This document shows, in pieces, positions 1 through 7,528 of a DNA stretch of 64,000 bases. Source of the DNA: Streptomyces akebiae (GTDB lineage Bacteria > Actinomycetota > Actinomycetes > Streptomycetales > Streptomycetaceae). The stretch lies in NCBI RefSeq assembly GCF_019599145.1, contig NZ_CP080647.1:9424001-9488000 (forward strand), in the 5' to 3' direction. Under the pieces are notes generated by a model that was given only the letters and a program-made list of their open reading frames with translations, searched no databases and was not told where the DNA came from. Numbering within the stretch: position 1 is the first letter of the stretch; each line of letters begins with the position of its first letter. The translations under genes and the position numbers were made by a program.

Positions 1-270
1 CAGCTCCCGCAGCCGGGCGACGGGCACCCCGTCCGCGCCCACCCGGACGCCGCCGAGGAACCGCACCCGCTCGTGCTCCAGCACCGTCCGCAGATTGTTC
101 TGCAGCGACTTGATCTTCTCGTGGTCCGGGGCCACCCCGTAGCGCACCAGGCCGTACGGGCACGGCAGCCGGTCCAGCACGTCGACGAGCACCCCCGGGT
201 CCTGCTGGACGAGGCTCTGGGCGGTGTAGCACCCGCTCGGCCCCGAACCGACGACGGCGACTCGCAGCAC
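1..270 (-). CDS. Ferredoxin-NADP+ reductase, FprA/adrenodoxin-reductase type (N-terminal part)
   Basis: Only the first 90 codons are in the window; the gene runs off the left edge. The GTG at 270 has an AAGGAG about 7 bases upstream. The protein opens with a dinucleotide-binding GSGPSG at residues 8-13 (FAD), followed by CPYGLVRYGVAPDH at 37-50, the hallmark of FprA and mitochondrial adrenodoxin reductase. Such enzymes pass electrons between NADPH and ferredoxin through FAD and are soluble. The family match is strong; the redox partner and the presence of a fused ferredoxin domain cannot be judged from this fragment. The next gene, at 444, is divergent. Confidence 0.85.
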   Translation of the reverse strand, partial: MLRVAVVGSGPSGCYTAQSLVQQDPGVLVDVLDRLPCPYGLVRYGVAPDHEKIKSLQNNLRTVLEHERVRFLGGVRVGADGVPVARLREL

Positions 271-443
271 GGCGGAACTCCTTACGCGAGGAGATTCGCT
301 GATGCCTCAAGGATCCCACCGTCGGGCTTGCCGGGGGAGGGGTGCGGCGGCGGGGGACGGGGCGCTGCGCCGTCGGGGTGCCGCGTGCCCCCGGTACGCG
401 TGGCTGTGCGCAGAGAATGTGATCATGCGTTTACGTTGCGTAG

Positions 444-974
444 GTGCTGGAAGCATCCTTTCTCAATCTCTCCGACCGCCACTGGCAGGACGGCGCGGTG
501 TCCGTGCGGCCCGCGTGGGAAGTGCAGGAGCACGACGGCGCCACGGCCTGGTACAACGCGCGGCTCTCCTTCCCGGACGGTGCCGGGGTCGAGGTCCTCG
601 CCGTGGTCTGCGAGGGCCGGCTGTCGCTGGAGGACGTGCGCGCGCAGCCGCCGCTGTCCCTGGACGACCTGGCGGAGCTCGCCGACTGGATCGAGGGACC
701 GCTGTTCGCGGCGTGCGGCACCGTGACCGACCTCGTCGAGGAGGAGCCGTCGGCGACCTCGTCCGGGTCCGGGCGGCGGGCCCGGCCCCCGTGGCCGCGC
801 GGTGTGGAGGGGCGGCGACTGGTGGCCGAGGAGTATCTCGCGGCGCAGCGGTGCGGCTACGACCCGGTCCTCGCGGTGATGTGCGCGACCGGGCACAGCC
901 GCCGCAAGGCGCTTCGGCTGATCGCCGGGGCGCGCGACGAGGGCCTCCTCGGCCCCCGTCACGCCCGCCGCTGA
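444..974 (+). CDS. DUF6214-like hypothetical protein
   Basis: A 176-residue soluble protein of unknown function that I believe belongs to DUF6214, a family common in Streptomyces. The N-terminal half (about 15-95) looks like a compact alpha/beta domain with the segments TAWYNARLSF and LDDLAELADWIEGPL. A variable Pro/Ser/Arg-rich stretch (about 100-120) follows, then a helical, basic C-terminus ending in a conserved-looking SRRKALRLIAGARDEGLL. The GTG at 444 is the first start after an in-frame TAG at 441; no convincing ribosome binding site precedes it, so initiation may be weak or leaderless. It stands alone. Function is not inferred. Confidence 0.7.
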   Translation: MLEASFLNLSDRHWQDGAVSVRPAWEVQEHDGATAWYNARLSFPDGAGVEVLAVVCEGRLSLEDVRAQPPLSLDDLAELADWIEGPLFAACGTVTDLVEEEPSATSSGSGRRARPPWPRGVEGRRLVAEEYLAAQRCGYDPVLAVMCATGHSRRKALRLIAGARDEGLLGPRHARR

Positions 975-1120
975 GCCCTGGGGCCGAGGGTCGGGTGAGG
1001 GGGCCGGGGAGGACGGTCGGCTACCGGGATTCATTCGCGGTGCTCCGGCCTTCAGAATCGGGGGCGAAGCGAATCTGGCGACGGCGACGCGGAGCGTGCG
1101 ACCTTCCTGGTGTGATCGTG

Positions 1121-1574
1121 ATGCAGCTCCGGTACGCGTTCAGGCGCCACCCGGATGCCGGTCAGCGCACCGCGCTGGCCAGAGCGATCCAGGAACCGGG
1201 CCAAGGCCCGCCGCAAGGTCGCCCGCGCCCACGCCGAGGTCACCGACCCCACGCCGTGAGTTCCACCACCGGCTCTCCGCCAGACTGATCTCCGAGAACC
1301 AAGGGATCGCCGTGGAAGACCTGTCGGTGACGGGACCGGCCCGCACCAGGCTGGCCAAGTACGGCCGCACCCTGGTCACGATCGACCGGTTCACGCCGAC
1401 CTCCCGGATCTGTTCCACCTGCGGCGCCGTGGACGGTAGGACCGGGAGTGATCCCGGCGCAGCGCGAAGAAGCAGGAAGCCACGGATTCCCGACCGGAAA
1501 CCGTGCCGCGTAGCAGCACGGCAACCAGTCGAGAAGGCCAGAATCCTCGGGCCTCAGCCCGAGGTGCAAGTCAA
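1121..1574 (+). pseudogene. Decayed TnpB (IS200/IS605, IS1341-type) remnant
   Basis: Three pieces of a TnpB protein survive in different frames. The N-terminus MQLRYAFRRHPDAGQR starts at the ATG at 1121. A RNRAKARRKVARAHAE segment with IAVEDLSVTG carries the RuvC-II glutamate. A further piece, YGRTLVTIDRFTPTSRICST then CGAVDGR, is the first half of the zinc finger. The RuvC-I region, the second CxxC pair and RuvC-III are missing, so no nuclease can be made. TnpB proteins are RNA-guided nucleases of IS605-family elements. The right end of the element is preserved (see 1545-1564) and abuts the 3' end of the DUF305 gene. The flanking sequence shows no second transposase (TnpA), as expected for an IS1341-type element. 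Confidence 0.8.
1545..1564 (+). repeat. Right-end hairpin of the IS605-family remnant
   Basis: CCTCGGGC, loop CTCA, then GCCCGAGG: a perfect 8-bp stem followed by TGCAAGTCAA. IS200/IS605 elements end in such an imperfect palindrome a few bases from the cleavage site, and in TnpB loci the same region forms the 3' part of the guide (omega/re) RNA. The terminal TCAA at 1571-1574 coincides with the TGA stop of the convergent DUF305 gene. Confidence 0.7.
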
Positions 1575-2236
1575 TGCGTCAGGTCGCGCATCCGGCTGAT
1601 CTCCGTGGTCTGCTGCGCGATCACGTCGTCCGCCATCTCCTCGATCAGGATGTTGTTGCCCTGCGCCTTCACATCCGTGGCCATGGTGACCGCCCCTTCG
1701 TGATGGGTGATCATCAGCTTCAGGAACATCCGGTCGAACTTCTCCCCGTCGAGCGTGCCGAGTTCCTTCAGCTGTGCCGCCGTCGCCATGCCGGGCATCT
1801 GCGCGTGGTCGTGCGAAGTCTCCCGCTCGTCACCGTCGTTGGCCTTCAGCCAGCCCTCCATGGCCTCGATCTCCGGCTTCTGGGCGGCCGAGATGCGTTC
1901 GGCGATCCGCTTCACCTGGGTCGACTTGGCGTGGTCGGGTGCGAGTTCGGTCATCTCCAGGGCCTGGGTGTGGTGCTGGATCATCATGCGCGCGTAGTCG
2001 AAGTCCGCGGAATTCGGAGAGTCGTCCTCCGCTCGCTGCTTCTCGACCTCTTCCGGCGAGAGGGTTTGAGCCGTCTCACCGGGTTTTCCGGGAGCGATCA
2101 CCGCCGGCCCGCTCGACTTGTCCGAACCGCCGTCGGGAGCCGCCTCGGACCCCGAGTCGCAGCCCGCGAGCACCAGCAGAGCGACCGTCAGCGAGGTCGT
2201 GACCAGCGGTGCGCGGGATGTGCGGCGAACGAGCAC
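1571..2236 (-). CDS. DUF305 lipoprotein
   Basis: A secreted, membrane-anchored protein of 221 residues. The GTG at 2236 is preferred because AGGAGG lies 5 bases upstream; a GTG 18 bases further up would remove that site from the leader. Residues 10-26 are a lipoprotein signal with the lipobox LAGC (Cys26). The DUF305 domain follows, with the two paired-histidine motifs MIQHHTQA and ITHHEGAV on predicted long helices and a His/Met-rich stretch (HDHAQMPGM) between them, the usual four-helix layout. DUF305 proteins are often linked to copper or other metal handling, but their activity is not established. It is divergent from the LVIVD protein gene and probably works with it outside the cell. Its stop codon overlaps the IS remnant end. 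Confidence 0.88.
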   Translation of the reverse strand: MLVRRTSRAPLVTTSLTVALLVLAGCDSGSEAAPDGGSDKSSGPAVIAPGKPGETAQTLSPEEVEKQRAEDDSPNSADFDYARMMIQHHTQALEMTELAPDHAKSTQVKRIAERISAAQKPEIEAMEGWLKANDGDERETSHDHAQMPGMATAAQLKELGTLDGEKFDRMFLKLMITHHEGAVTMATDVKAQGNNILIEEMADDVIAQQTTEISRMRDLTH

Positions 2237-2322
2237 AGTGACCTCCTGGGACACAGCAACGGGCGTACACCTCGTGAGTGTTGACGAACGTTCCTAACAC
2301 GCTTTCGCGTGCGGGTGATCAA

Positions 2323-2380
2323 ATTTGTTCGTTACAAATGTATTGCCGTCTGTTGATCTGTGCATGATGAAGACGATACT
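2323..2380 (+). promoter_or_regulatory. Divergent DUF305/LVIVD control region
   Basis: The intergenic region is much more AT-rich than its surroundings. ATTTGT-TCGTT-ACAAAT (2323-2339) is a perfect 6-bp inverted repeat and a candidate operator. TTGATC (2353-2358), 16 bases, then GATACT (2375-2380) is a plausible sigma-70-type promoter for the LVIVD gene with a leader of about 45 bases. Assignments are from sequence only. Confidence 0.45.
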
Positions 2381-2430
2381 GCGGAGGTGCTCGAACCGTT
2401 CAACTGCGAACGGCCACAAGGGAGGACACA

Positions 2431-3942
2431 GTGACCCTGTTGAACAACCTTCGGACGCGGCGCAGACGTCTGGGGGTCGCCGCGACTGCGGCCGGTCTCC
2501 TGGCCGCGTTACTCACCGCCGGACCGGCGGCCGCGACCCCCGACCCCGGGGACTCTCCCGGCGTGCGGGAGAAGGTGTCCAAGAGCGACGCCGCCGAGGC
2601 GAGGGAGGCGATAGCCGCCGGCGAGATCCCCGGCCAGGACGAGATCGTCCACTCCGCCAACATCCAGCATCTGACCAACATCCCCAAGGAGGCGCTGCCG
2701 GGCACCAACTCGGACCTAGCCTTCCAGGGCAAGTACGCCTACGCCGGCAACTACGACGGCTTCCGTGTCTTCGACATCAGCAACCCGAAGGCGCCGAAGA
2801 CGGTCGCCCAGGTGCTCTGCCCGGGCTCGCAGAACGACATCTCCGTCTCCGGCAACCTGCTCTTCCTGTCCACCGACTCCTCACGCAGCGACAACTCCTG
2901 CAACAGCACCACGCAGCCCGCGACCGAGAAGTCGTCGTGGGAGGGCCTCAAGATCTTCGACATCAGCGACAAGGCCAACCCGAAGTACGTCGCCGCCGTG
3001 GAGACGGCCTGCGGCTCGCACACCCACACCCTGGTGCCCGAGCGCAGGAACGTCTACGTCTACGTCTCCTCGTACTCGCCGAACGCCGCGTTCCCCGACT
3101 GCCAGCCGCCGCACGACGGCATCTCGGTCATCAAGGTGCCGCGCAAGTCCCCGGATAAGGCGGCCGTGGTGGGCTTCCCGGTCCTGTTCCCCGGTGACGG
3201 CCCGGACGGCGGCGGCAACCCGGGTTCACCCACGAACCCCGGCGTCTCCAAGACCACCGGCTGCCACGACATCACGGTGCTGCCGTCCAAGGACCTGGCC
3301 GCCGGCGCGTGCATGGGCGACGGCATCCTGTTCTCCATCAAGGACCCGGAGAACCCGAAGGTCATCGACCAGGTCCAGGACAACGTGAACTTCGCGTTCT
3401 GGCACTCGGCCACCTTCAACCAGAAGGCGAACAAGGTCGTCTTCACCGACGAGTTGGGCGGCGGCGGCGCGGCCACCTGCAACGCGGCGATCGGACCGGA
3501 CCGCGGGGCCGACGGCATCTACGACATCGTCGGCAAGGGCGACAAGCGCAAGCTCGTCTTCAAGAGCTACTACAAGATCCCCCGTCACCAGGCCGACACC
3601 GAGAACTGCGTCGCCCACAACGGCTCGCTGATCCCGGTCAAGGGCAAGGACATCATGGTCCAGGCGTGGTACCAGGGCGGTGTCTCCGTCTGGGACTTCA
3701 CCGACTCCTCGAAGCCCAAGGAGATCGCGTACTTCGAGCGCGGTCCGATCTCCACCACCACCCTGGTGGGCGGCGGTTCCTGGTCGGCGTACTACTACAA
3801 CGGTTACATCTACTCGAACGACATGGTGAAGGGCTTCGACGTCCTGAAGATCAACGACCGCCGGACCGACCCGGCCAAGTGGGTCCACCAGAGTGAGCTC
3901 AACGTGCAGACGCAGCCGGACTACTTCGACTTCGACTGGTAG
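2431..3942 (+). CDS. Secreted LVIVD repeat-containing protein
   Basis: A 503-residue exported protein. GTG 2431 follows GGGAGG by 5 bases. The N-terminus is a twin-arginine-like or Sec signal (RTRRRRLG, then a hydrophobic core, AAA near residue 35). The mature part carries repeated strand motifs such as YDGFRVFDISNPKAPK, LKIFDISDKANPKYV and ISVIKVPRKSPDKAAV, typical of LVIVD repeats that build a beta-propeller. Conserved His and Asp/Glu residues (GSHTHT, GCHDITV, FWHSATF, DTENCVAHNGS) could bind metal. Codon 27 is TTA (2509-2511), the rare leucine codon read by the bldA tRNA in Streptomyces, which suggests expression tied to development. It is paired with the DUF305 lipoprotein. Catalytic activity is unknown. 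Confidence 0.9.
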   Translation: MTLLNNLRTRRRRLGVAATAAGLLAALLTAGPAAATPDPGDSPGVREKVSKSDAAEAREAIAAGEIPGQDEIVHSANIQHLTNIPKEALPGTNSDLAFQGKYAYAGNYDGFRVFDISNPKAPKTVAQVLCPGSQNDISVSGNLLFLSTDSSRSDNSCNSTTQPATEKSSWEGLKIFDISDKANPKYVAAVETACGSHTHTLVPERRNVYVYVSSYSPNAAFPDCQPPHDGISVIKVPRKSPDKAAVVGFPVLFPGDGPDGGGNPGSPTNPGVSKTTGCHDITVLPSKDLAAGACMGDGILFSIKDPENPKVIDQVQDNVNFAFWHSATFNQKANKVVFTDELGGGGAATCNAAIGPDRGADGIYDIVGKGDKRKLVFKSYYKIPRHQADTENCVAHNGSLIPVKGKDIMVQAWYQGGVSVWDFTDSSKPKEIAYFERGPISTTTLVGGGSWSAYYYNGYIYSNDMVKGFDVLKINDRRTDPAKWVHQSELNVQTQPDYFDFDW

Positions 3943-3969
3943 CCGTACCGCGACGGAGTCAAGTCACCC

Positions 3970-4002
3970 GTCCCGCCGGGCCCTTCCGGGGACCGGCGGG
4001 AC
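3970..4002 (+). terminator. Hairpin after LVIVD gene
   Basis: GTCCCGCCGG at 3970-3979 pairs perfectly with CCGGCGGGAC at 3993-4002 around a 13-base loop, 28 bases after the stop. No U-tract follows, which is normal for Streptomyces terminators. Confidence 0.65.
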
Positions 4003-4252
4003 ACCGCGCTCCCGGCGTTCTCATCGACCGGCGCGCCGTGCGAGGACATCCTGCAACTCCCGCGTCGACCGACGAACGGCGAACTATACTCAGCGCTTCC
4101 GGGCGGCCACCCCATGTGTGCCCGCCCCGCCGTTGTTCGTCCCGGGCCGCACGGGGGACGGTCCGGGACGGACGTCCGGCGGCGACGAACGACCGACCCG
4201 GCGCGCGGGACCCGGACGCGAGGCCCCTCACGGGGCGGCCGCCGACACCACC

Positions 4253-4951
4253 TCAGTCCAGTAGATCCAGGACTCGCCGCAGTCCGTCCGGCCGCTCCGC
4301 GACGGGCAGATGGTCCACGAAGTGCACGCCGCATCCCAGGGCCGCCGCACCGCCGTCGGCCCGCCGGTCGTCGCCCACCATCAGGGTGTCCCGCGCGTCG
4401 ACACCGAGTGCCGCGCAGGCGAGCGCGAACAGTCGCGGGTCGGGCTTCTGCACGCGGTGCTCGTACGACAGCATGTACGCGTCGACATACGGGTCGAGGC
4501 CGTGCGCGCGGAACACAGGCCGCAGGTCCCAGCCGATGTTGCTCACCACACCGACGGCCACCCCGCGGTGCCGCAGGGCCGCGAGCACGTCGGCGGTGTC
4601 CGGGTAGGGGCGCCACGCCGACGGTGTCATGTGGCGGTCGTACAAAGCGTCGTGGAGCGCCGGGGCGGGGAGCGTCACCCGGCGGGAGAGACCCGTAAAG
4701 GCGGCCCGGTGCTCCTCGGCGCTGCGGTCGCGCAGCGCCCACAGGCCGGCCAGGTCGCCGGTCGGTGCCTCCGCCGGGACGGCGCCGCCCGGCAGGGCGC
4801 CCGCCCGCTCCAGTTCCTCGGCCGCCCGGACCAACTCCGCCTCGGGCAGGGTGAGAGAGGAGTCGGTGAGGGCCGCGCGGAGCCAGGACTCGGTGGACTC
4901 CACGCGGAAGAGCGTCCCGGAGAAGTCGAACAGCACTCCTTTGACCGTCAT
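4253..4951 (-). CDS. HAD family hydrolase
   Basis: A 232-residue cytosolic HAD-superfamily protein starting at the ATG at 4951. Motif I is VLFDFSGTLF at residues 5-14: the nucleophile Asp is present but the second position is Ser instead of the usual Asp general acid. Motif II is VVSNIGWD, motif III lysine lies in QKPDPRLF, and motif IV is MVGDDRRADGG. An alpha-helical cap fills residues 20-100. These features fit a small-molecule phosphatase or a dehalogenase-like enzyme; the substrate is not known. The PAP2 gene lies 32 bases upstream on the same strand, so the two are probably one transcript. Identity of the superfamily is secure, specific function is not. Confidence 0.85.
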   Translation of the reverse strand: MTVKGVLFDFSGTLFRVESTESWLRAALTDSSLTLPEAELVRAAEELERAGALPGGAVPAEAPTGDLAGLWALRDRSAEEHRAAFTGLSRRVTLPAPALHDALYDRHMTPSAWRPYPDTADVLAALRHRGVAVGVVSNIGWDLRPVFRAHGLDPYVDAYMLSYEHRVQKPDPRLFALACAALGVDARDTLMVGDDRRADGGAAALGCGVHFVDHLPVAERPDGLRRVLDLLD

Positions 4952-4983
4952 GCCGTCGATCCTTCGTGGCGGCACGCACCCGG

Positions 4984-5667
4984 TCAAGTACGCCTCGGCG
5001 CTCCCCACCGCTCGTATGCGAGCACCGCCAGCGCGATCGTCAGACCGCCCAGCAGCCAGCCGCCCAGCACGTCCGACGCCCAGTGCACACCCAGCCAGAT
5101 CCGGGTCAGCCCGACGCCCATGACGGAGACGACGGTCACCGCCACGGCCGTGCGCATGACGACACGACCGGCGCCGTACAGGTGCAGCAGCCACACCAGC
5201 AGCCCGAGGACGACCGCGGCCGTCATGGCGTGGCCCGACGGATACGCGGCGTAGTGGGCCGAGTCGACGGGGTCGGGCCAGGCCGGCCGCTCCCGGCCGA
5301 CGGCCGCCTTCAACGCCTGCTGCAGCGCCGTGCCCGCCGCGCAGGTGATCGCCAGCCAGAGGGCGAGCCACCATTCCCGGTGGCGCCACACCAGCCAGAT
5401 CGCGACCGCGGCCACCAGCAGACGCATCGTCACCGGGTCCCAGACCCAGTCGGTCAGGATGCGGAACGCGTGGGTGACGCCCGGTTCGTCGACGGCCCAT
5501 CCGTGCGTGGTGTTCGCGATGCTCCCGTCCAGCGACATGAGCGGAGCCCACGAGATCGCGACCAGGACGAGCAGTACAACGGTGGGCGCCGCGAAGACCG
5601 CGACGGCGCGGACGGAGCGGTTGGTCGACGGCCGGTGGGGCGGCGAGTCGACGGTGGGGGTGTGCAT
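4984..5667 (-). CDS. PAP2 family membrane phosphatase
   Basis: A 227-residue integral membrane protein. The ATG at 5667 is chosen over longer in-frame starts because the protein then begins just before the first membrane segment and AGGA lies 8 bases upstream. About six hydrophobic segments are visible, and the three phosphatase motifs appear in order: KAAVGRERP, PSGHAMTAA and TRIWLGVHWASD, holding the catalytic His pair and Asp. Family members dephosphorylate lipid phosphates such as phosphatidate or undecaprenyl pyrophosphate at the outer membrane face. It is followed after 32 bases by the HAD gene. The lipid substrate cannot be told from the sequence. Confidence 0.88.
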   Translation of the reverse strand: MHTPTVDSPPHRPSTNRSVRAVAVFAAPTVVLLVLVAISWAPLMSLDGSIANTTHGWAVDEPGVTHAFRILTDWVWDPVTMRLLVAAVAIWLVWRHREWWLALWLAITCAAGTALQQALKAAVGRERPAWPDPVDSAHYAAYPSGHAMTAAVVLGLLVWLLHLYGAGRVVMRTAVAVTVVSVMGVGLTRIWLGVHWASDVLGGWLLGGLTIALAVLAYERWGAPRRT

Positions 5668-5801
5668 ACAGCGATCCTGGCCGACTTCCGGGGCCTGGTG
5701 CCAATGCCGAGGCGTGAGATCACTGTCACGCGCCGCGACCGGAGCAAAGCCGTCGCGTCGCACGTTGTTCTTGGCCTTGTCTTGATCCCTTCTTTGCCAT
5801 G

Positions 5802-6654
5802 TCACGACCTACCGAGTGCCCGCAACCCGGGGAAGAAAGCCACCAACACCGGTACGACCGGTACCAGGGCGGCGTACGCGGTCAGCCGCAGCCGGTGTGT
5901 CGGCGTGAGGCGTTCCGGGGGCGCGAGCAACCGGCTGACCCACTGCGGCACATGGTCCTCGGGGCCCGGAGAGGGCCCGAACCGTCGCGGAACGCGGCGA
6001 ACACCGGAAACCCGGGGGAACCCGCCCGCGAGCGCCGCCGAACAGTGCAACAGCCAGTGGTGCCGCGCCCGGGCGTGCCCCTGCTCATGGGCGACCACCG
6101 TGTCCACCTGCCGCCCCTCCAGCCGACGCAACGCGGCCGTGGTGATGACCAGTCGGGGTGCGGGGCCGGGCAGCCACCAGGCGTCCGGACGCTCGCCCTC
6201 GACCACGACCAACCGGTCGCCGTCCGGCTCCTCACCGGGCAACAGCGGCGCGCGCAGGCGGAGTTCGGCCCGGCGGCGACGACGCTGCCGCCGGGCCCGG
6301 AGGACCTCGCGGACCGTCGTCGCCTGGGTCCACAGCCCGCCGCACGCGAGTGCCACGATGGTGGCCACGGCCCAGGGGCCCCCGCCGTCCAGCGCGTACG
6401 CCTCCACGACGCCCTGCGGCGCGGGCGCGAACACCCGCCCGCGCACCACCGTCCACGCGCCGCCGCGCTCAGCGCCATCGCCAGCGCGCAGCACAGCAGC
6501 CGGCGGCCACCACGCTCCCCCAGAGGGGTACCCCCAGCCACACCCACAGGGCGACCACCGGTTCACGGTCCGGCCACTCGGCGCGGGCCGGCAGCCGCGG
6601 GGCGACGACGGCGGTCAGCGCGCCGAGCAGCAACTACGCCGCGGGGACCATCAT
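5802..6654 (-). pseudogene. M56 (BlaR1-like) metallopeptidase, disrupted
   Basis: The reading frame starts with ATGATG at 6654 but meets TAG at 6634-6636 (codon 7). It continues as a recognisable membrane segment, then shifts frame near 6510 and again near 6460. The peptidase core is readable in the third frame: VVAHEQGHARARHH holds the zinc-binding HExxH. A further frame change and deletion after AAFRD (about 5980) removes the region where M56 proteins carry the third zinc ligand glutamate. Only the C-terminal membrane segment then follows to a stop at 5802. A 24-bp insert with GGGGTACCCC (6525-6534) interrupts the N-terminal part. Intact relatives are membrane zinc peptidases often linked with BlaI regulators and DUF5134; DUF5134 is the next gene upstream. 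No functional protease can be made. Confidence 0.75.
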
Positions 6655-6741
6655 GAGCGCGCTATGAGCGCGCCGGTGCACGGCGACACGGGCCGAGCCG
6701 TCGAAGTGACGCAGACCACGACCGGTCGGGGGCGGGGTCGT

Positions 6742-7296
6742 TCAGACCGTCAGCAGCATGGCGAACATCCCGATGCCCATGGACAGCCGACAGGCCCGCG
6801 CCAGCTCCGGCCGGTCGCCCCACCCCGTCACGCCCCCGGCCCGAACCCCCGTCCCGACGGCGTCCGGTACGGGCATGAGCCGCGCACCCGCCCACACCAC
6901 GTACCCGGCGAAATACACCAGCAGCGCCCCCGTCACCAGGGGCAGTCCCGTGCCGCCGTGACCGCCGCCCGGCGCGACGGCCATGACGGCGGCCATGTAG
7001 ACCATCGCCAGGGCGCCCACCAGGTGGTGCAGATGACACGCGCCCGCCCGGGCCGCCCACAGTGCGCGCACCGCGGCCGCGCCGAACACGAGCGTGTAGA
7101 CCAGCCAGGCCCAGCGCGGTGGAGTCACGGCCGCGGCGGGCACGGCCATCGCCGCCATGCCGAACCCCATCAGGGCCTCGCCGCCGGCGGCGCGCCGCTG
7201 TTCCTCCACGGTGCTGCGCATCCGCAGCAGGCAGTACCCCCCGGTCACCGCGCACAGCGCGACCAGCAGCCAGCCGGCCGAAACCGGTCCGTGCAC
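6742..7296 (-). CDS. DUF5134 membrane protein
   Basis: A 184-residue protein with about five hydrophobic segments (residues 5-20, 40-75, 85-110, 120-140, 165-184) and a histidine motif, CHLHHLVGALAMVYMA. It matches my recollection of DUF5134, a Streptomyces family usually placed beside an M56 peptidase. GTG 7296 is preceded by GGGGAGG with good spacing. The adjacent M56 gene downstream is broken, so this gene may have lost its partner. The histidines on a membrane helix suggest metal binding, which is inference only. Function is unknown. Confidence 0.75.
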   Translation of the reverse strand: MHGPVSAGWLLVALCAVTGGYCLLRMRSTVEEQRRAAGGEALMGFGMAAMAVPAAAVTPPRWAWLVYTLVFGAAAVRALWAARAGACHLHHLVGALAMVYMAAVMAVAPGGGHGGTGLPLVTGALLVYFAGYVVWAGARLMPVPDAVGTGVRAGGVTGWGDRPELARACRLSMGIGMFAMLLTV

Positions 7297-7495
7297 CGCG
7301 CACCTCCCCGTTCGACTTCCCGTTCGACGACGTCGGTCGTGCTGAGAGTGAGGTCGGACAGTCGGTCAGGGCATGCCCGGGCCCGATGGCGCGCATACGA
7401 GCGCAAGGGTGTACGCGGGGGAGCGTGCGGGTGTGCGCCACGACAGGTGAGCGCCACCGAGAGACGCGAGACCGGCGCCACAGCGGAGGCATGTA

Positions 7496-7522
7496 TTTCA
7501 CGAGTAAAACACCAGCTAAGGT
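7496..7522 (+). promoter_or_regulatory. FUSC-marR promoter with candidate MarR operator
   Basis: TTTCACGAGTAAAA (7496-7509) is palindromic apart from one position and sits where the -35 region should be. TAAGGT (7517-7522) is a -10-like hexamer ending 6 bases before the ATG at 7529, the spacing of a leaderless transcript. AAGG could alternatively act as a weak ribosome binding site. Binding by the downstream MarR protein is inferred from position. Confidence 0.4.
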
Positions 7523-7528
7523 TATTGC

